This document shows, piece by piece, positions 7,798 to 13,196 of a stretch of 13,196 nt of DNA. Position numbers and translations under genes: made by a program. Under the pieces are notes generated by a model. The model searched no databases. It was not told the DNA's origin and saw nothing but the letters and a program-made list of their open reading frames with translations. Source of the DNA: Methanospirillum hungatei (GTDB lineage Archaea; Halobacteriota; Methanomicrobia; Methanomicrobiales; Methanospirillaceae); NCBI RefSeq assembly GCF_020216685.1, contig NZ_JAIWNS010000145.1:1-13196 (forward strand), read 5' to 3'. Each line of letters starts with the position of its first letter. The stretch's first letter is position 1.

Positions 7798-8738
7798 GGT
7801 TCTGGCAGCAGGGAGTATTTCTCCGACAGGAGATGTAAAAATACCAAGGCATAATAGCGAAGGAAGGTTACCACCGGAGTCATTACCATGAGAGTTATCA
7901 CAGCCATTACGAGAAATGGCACAATATATGCGGTGCTCAGCAGGTCATGAGACGATGACAGTCCGGGTATCATATGGAGAGATGAACCCCCGAGTCCTTC
8001 CATCACCGCAACCAGAAGAATGCCCAGGATGACTCCCGTTCCAATATTTATCCCTATCTTGATCATCAGGTATATACCCATCTCATCCCACTTCCCCGTT
8101 ATCTCCTGCAGGAATATCTTCCATCCCCTGATGATGCCACAGGTATGAACGATCATAACCGGTACAACAAAGTCGGTTGTGATAATGGTCAGAATCCAGA
8201 CCGGAATTATCAGGATGAGAAGTCCTGCCAGTGCATACAGCAGGGCGATAAAGAATGCCGCAGGATTATCAGGCTGCGATACAAGGACCGGAATGGCGAT
8301 ACCGGTGATGGCAATCACCGCACAGATGCCGATGATCAGAATGGTCCCCAGGTAAAATCCGAGCAGCCTGATACCCATTCCTGCCCGTGCCCTGAATGAA
8401 GGGAGTAACTCCTTCGTTTTTGCTGAGAGATAGTCGACAAAGATAAACTGAAAGATCGAGCTGAAGAGAGCATATATGAGTAATATCAGCAGAAATCCGC
8501 TCATCACAGTCCCAATCAGGGATGCCTCGTTCATGACGTTACTTCCCCCTGATTGCCCGGAGAGCCAGAAAAAGTCGCCATACGAGAGATCCTGGGGGAA
8601 GGGACTCGTAATCCATGCCCCGATAAAGAAAGAGATGATAAAAAGCCGAAGTATCTGTCCTGGTTTACATGGCCAGAATCTTCTGATGGTATATCTGACT
8701 GATGGAGAGATGGCAAGAATTGCAAGATATTCACTCAT
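7788..8738 (-). CDS. Six-helix integral membrane protein, function unknown
   Basis: A 316-residue protein with about six strongly hydrophobic helices at roughly 29-45, 73-102, 124-150, 162-188, 222-246 and 271-292. The N-terminal cytoplasmic stretch, RRFWPCKPGQILRLFIISFFIGAW, resembles the opening of a multi-helix archaeal family best known from haloarchaea (DUF7544-like). That family has no assigned function, and the match is from memory only. No catalytic motif, metal-ligand cluster or signal peptide is seen. The gene starts 24 bases after the stop of the DNA glycosylase gene on the same strand, so the two are probably cotranscribed. Only a weak GAGA-like sequence precedes the ATG. No link in function to DNA repair is visible. 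Confidence 0.8.
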   Translation of the reverse strand: MSEYLAILAISPSVRYTIRRFWPCKPGQILRLFIISFFIGAWITSPFPQDLSYGDFFWLSGQSGGSNVMNEASLIGTVMSGFLLILLIYALFSSIFQFIFVDYLSAKTKELLPSFRARAGMGIRLLGFYLGTILIIGICAVIAITGIAIPVLVSQPDNPAAFFIALLYALAGLLILIIPVWILTIITTDFVVPVMIVHTCGIIRGWKIFLQEITGKWDEMGIYLMIKIGINIGTGVILGILLVAVMEGLGGSSLHMIPGLSSSHDLLSTAYIVPFLVMAVITLMVMTPVVTFLRYYALVFLHLLSEKYSLLPEPYP

Positions 8739-8762
8739 GGGAGATCTCAGTGTGTGCCATGT

Positions 8763-9443
8763 TCATGCGGTACATCCATACTGACATTGTCTGATCCCGG
8801 TATCCCGAACCGGACATAGAGAACACAAGGGTGTTTTTTTGCAGAGTTTATTACCCAGGTACACGATCTGGGCATGATAATCATTGTATAACGGAACATC
8901 AGGGGATAACCGGTTCATAAAAAATTCCTGCATCTGGTCATATGATGCATCATCTTCAAACCATCCCTGTCTGGATCCAATCCGGCGGGTATATGCATCA
9001 ACCACAAAGATAGGTTTCTCAAGGGCATATAACAGGATTGAATCAACAGTCTCAGGTCCGAATCCGGAGAGGTTCAGGAGTTCCTCTCTGATCCTATCAG
9101 TAGGAAGGGATGCCATTCTGGATACATCACCATCACAGGTCTCAAGAAACCATATAAGAAAGGTCATGATCTTCCTGGCTTTCTGGTTGTAATATCGGGA
9201 GGAACGGATCAGGGGTGCTATCGTATCCTGGCCTGCCTGATACAGGAGGCGTGCATCCATAAGACCTGCTTTCTGGAGGGCACACACCGCCTGGCGGGCC
9301 CCCTTCCAGGACACATTCTGGGCTAATATTGCGCCAATTATTGTTTCGAATGCAGTATCTGCCGGCCACCAGTGCTGCAGTCCGTGAGTATCACGAAGAG
9401 CAGTATAAAAATGAATGAGGTCTGCAGTGTCAAAGTCTCTCAT
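8763..9443 (-). CDS. HhH-GPD DNA glycosylase, COG2231/MagIII-like
   Basis: A 226-residue protein of the endonuclease III superfamily, expected to remove damaged bases from DNA. AETIIGAILAQNVSW-type helices (about 30-46) and LIRSSRYYNQKARKI (78-92) match the substrate-recognition part. The helix-hairpin-helix is LSGFGPETVDSIL (125-137), followed by FVVDAYTRRI with catalytic D149. The lysine that makes endonuclease III a bifunctional lyase is replaced by E131, so a monofunctional glycosylase is expected. As I recall, GPET-type motifs are usual in the COG2231 group related to Helicobacter MagIII, a 3-methyladenine glycosylase. The C-terminus has Cys 201, 207, 210, 220 and 224. C-x5-C-x2-C-x9-C could hold an iron-sulfur cluster, but the spacing differs from endonuclease III (x6, x2, x5). 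An AAGGGA sequence lies 10 bases before the ATG. The exact substrate is uncertain. Confidence 0.88.
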   Translation of the reverse strand: MRDFDTADLIHFYTALRDTHGLQHWWPADTAFETIIGAILAQNVSWKGARQAVCALQKAGLMDARLLYQAGQDTIAPLIRSSRYYNQKARKIMTFLIWFLETCDGDVSRMASLPTDRIREELLNLSGFGPETVDSILLYALEKPIFVVDAYTRRIGSRQGWFEDDASYDQMQEFFMNRLSPDVPLYNDYHAQIVYLGNKLCKKTPLCSLCPVRDTGIRQCQYGCTA

Positions 9444-9445
9444 AC

Positions 9446-9454
9446 CATATAATT
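9446..9454 (+). promoter_or_regulatory. TATA-like box for the diheme protein gene
   Basis: CATATAATT lies 37 bases before the ATG at 9491. This predicts a start near 9475 and a leader of about 15 bases. It sits immediately beside the start codon of the divergent glycosylase gene. Placement is inferred. Confidence 0.4.
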
Positions 9455-9460
9455 CCCTTA

Positions 9461-9489
9461 GAGAATGGAATCAGGATTCATATATTCTC
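9461..9489. promoter_or_regulatory. Nested inverted repeat between divergent genes
   Basis: Outer arms GAGAAT (9461-9466) and ATTCTC (9484-9489) enclose inner arms GAATC (9468-9472) and GATTC (9475-9479) with an AG centre. The element lies between the glycosylase and diheme-protein starts. It covers the predicted start sites of both and one of the two TATA boxes, so it looks like an operator controlling both directions. No known regulator motif is recognised. Confidence 0.4.
9479..9487 (-). promoter_or_regulatory. TATA-like box for the DNA glycosylase gene
   Basis: On the minus strand GAATATATG is centred about 40 bases before the glycosylase ATG. This predicts a start near 9456 and a leader of roughly 12 bases. 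It overlaps the right outer arm of the dyad and nearly touches the opposite gene's start codon. Confidence 0.4.
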
Positions 9490-9490
9490 C

Positions 9491-10153
9491 ATGGATGAAT
9501 CCGCAGGTATCATACGGGTGTGGGACGACATACACTATATGCACTTTCAGCGTCGCTTCCTTCTTCTCTTAGGGATACTGGTGCTGTATGGAATCCCCCT
9601 GCTTGTCATAGCCGGACAGGAAACATCCTGGTCATTCTATACTCTCCTCCGTATTGCGGGAATATGGGGTTTTATCTCATTATCGCTTGGTGCTTTGCTC
9701 AACCTGAAGAAGGGTGTGGTCAAGTCTCAGTTCGGGAGACCCTTTATCAGAATTCACCATTATTTTGCCATCAGTGGTCTGATTCTGGTAACCATTCATC
9801 CGGTATTGTACGCATATCTTGCTCTTGATCCCGGAGTGTTTATTCCTGATTTCTCCTCTTTACATGCCTTTTTTGCCACCGGCGGGCGTACTGCTTTAAT
9901 TCTTCTGTATCTGGCCTTTTGTGCAGGTCTTGTCAGAATGGCTCTGAAGAACCGGTGGAGATATATTCATATTCTTGTGTACCCTGCCCTGATTATTGCG
10001 GCAGTGCATGCAAATCTTATCGGTCAGACGATGACTCATCCTCTCATATATCTGATCATAAACGGTCTGGTTTTGTCTGTGTGTTGTACGTTCGTGTACA
10101 TCAGGGTTCATAAAAGGGACCGCCATTCCAAGAGATACCGTACCGATAGATGA
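9491..10153 (+). CDS. Ferric-reductase-like diheme transmembrane protein
   Basis: A 220-residue protein with about six membrane helices (roughly 21-41, 50-70, 89-109, 132-150, 158-178 and 183-204). It belongs to the ferric reductase-like transmembrane (FRD/YedZ-MsrQ) superfamily. Heme ligands can be proposed from two His pairs in helices: H89 or H90 with H103, and H160 with H173. Steps of 14 and 13 residues match the pattern of NADPH oxidases. The fold normally carries two b-type hemes and moves electrons across the membrane. No flavin or NAD(P)H domain is attached, as in MsrQ, so a partner must supply electrons. No MsrP-like partner is adjacent. The C-terminus is very basic (HKRDRHSKRYRTDR) and should face the cytoplasm. 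M17 at 9539 is an alternative start that keeps all helices. The stop overlaps the next gene by ATGA. Substrate and partner are unknown. Confidence 0.82.
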   Translation: MDESAGIIRVWDDIHYMHFQRRFLLLLGILVLYGIPLLVIAGQETSWSFYTLLRIAGIWGFISLSLGALLNLKKGVVKSQFGRPFIRIHHYFAISGLILVTIHPVLYAYLALDPGVFIPDFSSLHAFFATGGRTALILLYLAFCAGLVRMALKNRWRYIHILVYPALIIAAVHANLIGQTMTHPLIYLIINGLVLSVCCTFVYIRVHKRDRHSKRYRTDR

Positions 10154-11877
10154 TAAATGAGATGAAAGACCACATACTACCATCAATGCCCCTTCTGAAG
10201 ATCCCTTATGGTATCAGTAATTACCGCATGATCCGGGAAGAAGGATATGTATACGTTGATAAAACCCGGTTTATCAGAGTGCTTGAAGGGTATCCTGAAC
10301 CATATATCTTTTTCCTTCGTCCAAAAAGATTTGGTAAAAGCCTCTTTGTATCACTCCTCAGTTTGTATTATGATATCGCTGCAAAAGATGATTTTAATCT
10401 TCTTTTTTCAGGGACTGATATCGGGAAAAACCCGACTCCGATGAGAAATAAATATTTTATTCTGAACTTTGACTTTTCCGGGATTTCAACAGATTCAGAA
10501 GAGATATTGAGGGAATCTTTTGCAAAAAGTGTATTCAAATCAGTAAACGCCTTTATTGAGAAATATTGTCCTCAATGCTCTCCCATCGAGATGGATTTTG
10601 CTCCTGAATTACTTCTCATTTTTTTAAAAATTATTGAGCGCGAGATAAACGGGCCAGTATTTGTAATTATTGATGAATATGATCATTTTGCCAATGAGCT
10701 TCTGAGTTTTGATCTGACACTGTTTCAAAATTCTGTGAGTAAAAATGGTTTTATCAGAAAGTGGTATGAGGTTTTAAAACAGGGGACAAAGACGTCTGTT
10801 CGCCGGATGTTTGCAACCGGTGTATCTCCTATTACACTTGACAGTCTGACATCAGGATTTAATATCGGGAAAAATCTGAGTCGAAGTTTGAAATTAAATG
10901 AGATGATGGGATTTACAGCCGAAGAGGTTACCTGGCTGGTTGCAGAAACCCTTCCCCAAGGATCTCTTCCTCCGGCGATGATGGGTACAATACAGCAGTA
11001 TTATAATGGATACCTGTTCAGTGAAAAGGGAGAGAAACGGGTTTTTAACAGTGATATGATCCTGTATTATCTGAGTAGTACTTATGAACAGGGTGAGCCC
11101 CCCGAATCTCTGCTTGACATGAATATTGCGAGTGATTATGGCAAACTTTCCCGAATCATGCGGTTAAAATCCCCGGAGAGTAATATTCCTGTTCTGAAAG
11201 AGATTGTATATGATGGAGAGGTTTCTGCACAGATAACCCCTCAGTTCTCAATGGAGAAGGACTTTACCAGGGATGACTTTGTTTCTCTTTTATATTATCT
11301 TGGCCTTCTCACCATCAAACAGGCGATACCCGGTGAAGTGGTTTTACATATTCCTAACTATGTGATTCGGGGTCTCTATTATGACTTTTTCACGAAAGTT
11401 ATCAGTGAAGAAGGATCATTTGCTATTCAGCCGGAAAGAATACGTGAGGCGATGAGGGAGATCGGCTATGAGGGACGATGTTCGAAACTTGTTGGTTTAA
11501 TTGAAGAGATTCTTCATGCATTTTCGAACCGCGACTATATCGGGTTTGATGAAAAGTATATAAAGGTTTTACTTTTTACATATGCCCATATGAGTAATCT
11601 GTACCTGGTAAAGTCCGAGTACGAAGTCCCGGACGGGTATATTGATATCGTTCTCATTCCACGGGAACCATGGAAACCTGATTATTATGCGATGTTCGAA
11701 CTGAAATATCTGAAATCAGGTGCATCGGAGGATATGATCCGGGAATTATCACATGAAGGGATTGATCAGTTGAAGCGGTATTCAGCAACTTCAGAATTCT
11801 CTGAAATTACAAACCTTAGAAAATGGGTTCTGGTGTTTGTTGGTGACCGGTGCGCTGGTATTTGGGACATGTCATAA
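10150..11877 (+). CDS. AAA-ATPase-like protein with C-terminal PD-(D/E)XK nuclease-like domain
   Basis: A 575-residue protein of the 'AAA-ATPase-like plus PDDEXK_9' family. After a short lead, IPYGISNYRMIREEGYVYVDKT (18-39) is the family's opening. The P-loop is LRPKRFGKS (56-64), where R57 replaces the first glycine of a standard Walker A while G62-K63-S64 remain. Walker B is FVIIDEYD (171-178), and FATGVSPITL (221-230) is a sensor-like strand. The C-terminus has a nuclease signature: D499 in GYIDIVLIP, then E517-x-K519 in FELKYLK. The family is often present in many copies in Methanospirillum, Bacteroidetes and clostridia. Its function is unproven; defence or mobile-element roles have been suggested from the nuclease fold. 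Its ATG overlaps the diheme-protein stop; M5 (10162) and M13 (10186) are alternative starts. Parts of the first half look AT-richer than nearby genes, which hints at transfer. It is not obviously broken. Confidence 0.88.
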   Translation: MINEMKDHILPSMPLLKIPYGISNYRMIREEGYVYVDKTRFIRVLEGYPEPYIFFLRPKRFGKSLFVSLLSLYYDIAAKDDFNLLFSGTDIGKNPTPMRNKYFILNFDFSGISTDSEEILRESFAKSVFKSVNAFIEKYCPQCSPIEMDFAPELLLIFLKIIEREINGPVFVIIDEYDHFANELLSFDLTLFQNSVSKNGFIRKWYEVLKQGTKTSVRRMFATGVSPITLDSLTSGFNIGKNLSRSLKLNEMMGFTAEEVTWLVAETLPQGSLPPAMMGTIQQYYNGYLFSEKGEKRVFNSDMILYYLSSTYEQGEPPESLLDMNIASDYGKLSRIMRLKSPESNIPVLKEIVYDGEVSAQITPQFSMEKDFTRDDFVSLLYYLGLLTIKQAIPGEVVLHIPNYVIRGLYYDFFTKVISEEGSFAIQPERIREAMREIGYEGRCSKLVGLIEEILHAFSNRDYIGFDEKYIKVLLFTYAHMSNLYLVKSEYEVPDGYIDIVLIPREPWKPDYYAMFELKYLKSGASEDMIRELSHEGIDQLKRYSATSEFSEITNLRKWVLVFVGDRCAGIWDMS

Positions 11878-12089
11878 GTGGTTTGTTGTCTGCCAGTCAC
11901 TTTTACTCCAAAATATTCAAAAAAAGAGATATTGGGCTATTGCAGTCATCTCCGAAGAAGCAGGGCCAGCGGTAATGGCTGAGATGAACGGACTCTTTAT
12001 CCGGGCAAAGGGGGATAATGCACGTATGGTAACTGCTGGGACCGTTATACCAAAGACCTGGCAAGAATATTCTTTATCAGGTCCCTGAA

Positions 12090-12123
12090 TCTGGTGCACC
12101 ACCCCATATAAGGCTCTGGTGCA
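12090..12123 (+). repeat. Direct repeats flanking a TATA-like element
   Basis: TCTGGTGCA occurs at 12090-12098 and again at 12115-12123, a step of 25 bases. CCATATAAGG (12104-12113) lies between the copies. The first copy also forms the palindrome GGTGCACC (12093-12100). Two matching boxes around a TATA element look like regulator binding sites, but there are only two copies and no transcript is assigned. Confidence 0.35.
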
Positions 12124-12170
12124 GTATATTTCCTATCCTTGGAAGGTTTCTCTGGAGACAACATCCGGTA

Positions 12171-12178
12171 TTATTTAA
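12171..12178 (+). promoter_or_regulatory. TATA-like box for the response-regulator gene
   Basis: TTATTTAA predicts a transcript start near 12200, giving a leader of about 20 bases to the ATG at 12220 or about 10 to the GTG at 12211. It is closer to the gene than the CCATATAAGG element at 12104-12113, which is the alternative. Confidence 0.35.
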
Positions 12179-12219
12179 TGCACTGGATAGCATACAAGTG
12201 ACATTAGACAGTGACTCTC

Positions 12220-12870
12220 ATGCCTCCGAACGTGCTGATCGTAGATGATGAACCCGCCTTAAATGAGTTGTTTGTTATAGGCCTCAGTAAATATGGGTTT
12301 AAAACTGAAGGGGTTCTTGGCGGGCAGGAGTGTCTGGATCTTCTCAGTACTCAGTACCGTCCTGATCTCATCCTCCTTGATATGATGATGGAACCTATGG
12401 ACGGGTGGGAGACACTTAACCGGCTGAAACGAATAGAAGACGTCAAACATATCCCGGTCATCATGCAGACCGGCAAAAACCTGACCTACCGGGAAGCTGA
12501 GCAGTTCTCCTATTGTATTGAAGATTATATCATGAAACCTATAACTCCAAAGCGATGTATCGACCATATCACCGGTGCTTTGAACAAAGTCAGATCAATT
12601 GAAGAAATAATCAGCCATGGATTGCGCGCTGGGTATCCGGAGGAGAAGATCCGCAGGCTTGCACGGCTTTATCGGACGATAGAAGTCGCACAAAAACTCC
12701 TGACAATCCTACAAGAGCGATACGGGAATCATAACCCTTCCGAAGATAATGAAACATACGGACCTGACGAGTATTCCTCTTTTCTCCTCCGTCTTCAGCA
12801 GGAATATGATGACCTGCAAAAAGAGATTAATTTCACTCTTGGCGGTCTGAAACCGCTCCCCAAAAATTAA
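12220..12870 (+). CDS. Response regulator, receiver plus helical C-terminus
   Basis: Counted from the ATG at 12220, 216 residues. The receiver (about 4-120) has all key residues: D9/D10 in VLIVDDE, phosphoacceptor D54 in LILLDMMM, T84 in IMQTG and K106-P107 in YIMKP. The rest (about 125-216) is charged and mostly helical, with coiled-coil-like stretches and no recognisable DNA-binding or enzymatic output domain. It may therefore work through protein contacts, or as a phosphate carrier between kinases. A GTG at 12211 would add three residues. The ATG is preferred because receiver proteins usually begin a few residues before the first beta strand. No Shine-Dalgarno sequence is seen for either start. 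The only kinase in the window ends 7.3 kb away, so the partner is unknown. The gene converges on the acyl-CoA synthetase gene with a 6-bp gap. Confidence 0.9.
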   Translation: MPPNVLIVDDEPALNELFVIGLSKYGFKTEGVLGGQECLDLLSTQYRPDLILLDMMMEPMDGWETLNRLKRIEDVKHIPVIMQTGKNLTYREAEQFSYCIEDYIMKPITPKRCIDHITGALNKVRSIEEIISHGLRAGYPEEKIRRLARLYRTIEVAQKLLTILQERYGNHNPSEDNETYGPDEYSSFLLRLQQEYDDLQKEINFTLGGLKPLPKN

Positions 12871-12876
12871 TTATTC

Positions 12877-13196
12877 TTACTCTTCTTCATTGCAACCATC
12901 TATCACACAGGATTTGATGATTGAACCAACTGCCCTGAAGGCATCCTGAAGATCCTGGTAATTTGGAATGTGAGCCTCTCCCAGCATATCGATGGCTGCT
13001 TTCATTGAATCTCCACCAAGGAGACACCCGACAACCATGGATCTGGTGAACCGTGAGAGACGAATCATCTCATGAGCCAGGTTTTTCGGGTCCATCAGGG
13101 CAACCGGAGCGGTAATGACCACCGCGATATCCCAGAAATTCTGGTATTTTATCAGGATATCAAAGACACGGGCAAACCGTGACGCATTGCTGTCAC
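12877..13196 (-). CDS. Acyl-CoA synthetase (NDP-forming) family, C-terminal part
   Basis: The minus-strand frame is open from the window edge to a TAA at 12879-12877, giving 105 codons of a protein whose N-terminus lies outside. The visible part reads DSNASRFARVFDILIKYQNFWDIAVVITAPVALMDPKNLA in consecutive segments. It then has VVGCLLGGDSMKAAIDMLGEAHIPNYQDLQDAFRAVGSI. This matches the second succinyl-CoA-ligase-like domain of ADP-forming acetyl/acyl-CoA synthetases: a beta strand ending in a 'TP/AP' turn, then 'GG' and an 'aGIP.y...e.A.ra...l' helix. Such enzymes interconvert acyl-CoA with ADP and phosphate to acid, CoA and ATP. The phosphorylated His and the ATP-grasp part are not visible, so activity, acyl specificity and subunit type are undecided. 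The tail CVIDGCNEEE is short and acidic. Confidence 0.75.
   Translation of the reverse strand, partial: DSNASRFARVFDILIKYQNFWDIAVVITAPVALMDPKNLAHEMIRLSRFTRSMVVGCLLGGDSMKAAIDMLGEAHIPNYQDLQDAFRAVGSIIKSCVIDGCNEEE

Larger units (their letters stand above)
11878..12219. other. 342-bp stretch with no convincing gene
   Basis: An 83-codon plus-strand frame (11837-12088) begins inside the preceding gene, and a 61-codon minus-strand frame (12102-11917) mirrors it. Neither has a Shine-Dalgarno sequence or a recognisable domain. The plus frame reads RYWAIAVISEEAGPAVMAEM from about 11931, has no stop until 12088, and could be a decayed gene fragment. I cannot assign it. The right part, 12090-12210, holds two TATA-like elements and short repeats that probably belong to the regulation of the response-regulator gene. 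No tRNA or terminator hairpin was found. Confidence 0.45.

Noticed and set aside
8145..8399. Plus-strand 84-codon frame rich in Asp, Asn and Gln
   Set aside because: It is the mirror of the helices of the minus-strand membrane protein. Such polar shadows are expected opposite hydrophobic codons.
10150..11877. PD-(D/E)XK gene as an insertion element
   Set aside because: No terminal inverted repeats, target duplications or transposase motifs are visible at its ends, and it begins by an exact ATGA overlap with the upstream gene.
11837..12088. 83-codon plus-strand frame as a real gene
   Set aside because: Its start lies inside the preceding gene, with no ribosome site and no known domain. It is kept only as a possible remnant within the intergenic stretch.

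Overview
The window looks like chromosomal DNA of a methanogenic euryarchaeon of the Methanomicrobiales, most like Methanospirillum. This is an inference from several signs. Promoters are archaeal TATA boxes with short or absent leaders. One gene is a giant soluble sensor kinase with a receiver at its N-terminus, many PAS domains and an RHDILNQ-type H-box. There is an ECF-type cobalt/nickel importer, the tail of what looks like an ADP-forming acyl-CoA synthetase, and an AAA-ATPase-like/PD-(D/E)XK protein of a family common in such genomes. No rRNA, tRNA, CRISPR array, insertion sequence or phage gene was seen.

Layout. (1) 1-476, minus: start of a secreted protein, cut by the window edge. (2) 588-4865, plus: a 1425-residue cytoplasmic histidine kinase, REC, PAS x3, GAF, PAS x4, H-box, ATPase, behind a TATA box placed for a leaderless transcript. 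(3) 4973-7797, plus: an ECF metal importer in two blocks, cbiM plus a PDGLE protein, then cbiO plus cbiQ. A T-rich terminator-like tract and a second promoter separate the blocks. Both blocks use the same TATA core, and a dyad overlaps the cbiM start codon. (4) 7788-9443, minus: a six-helix membrane protein of unknown function downstream of an endonuclease-III-superfamily DNA glycosylase of the COG2231/MagIII type. (5) 9491-11877, plus: a ferric-reductase-like diheme membrane protein, overlapping by ATGA an AAA-ATPase-like/PD-(D/E)XK protein. Regions 4 and 5 diverge from a 47-bp gap holding two TATA boxes and a nested inverted repeat. (6) 11878-12219: a 342-bp stretch without a convincing gene, with short direct repeats around a TATA-like element. 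(7) 12220-12870, plus: a receiver-domain protein without a DNA-binding output domain. (8) 12877-13196, minus: the C-terminus of an acyl-CoA synthetase (NDP-forming) family protein.

Working together. The four ECF proteins form one transporter: CbiM binds the metal, CbiQ couples, CbiO hydrolyses ATP, and the PDGLE protein is the small accessory. It would supply cobalt for corrinoids or nickel for F430, hydrogenases and CO dehydrogenase. The kinase and the response regulator are both without an adjacent partner. The glycosylase, diheme protein and PD-(D/E)XK ATPase share one divergent promoter region, which is the most intriguing arrangement here, but a functional link between them is only a hypothesis. 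I see no clear proof of a wholly new system.
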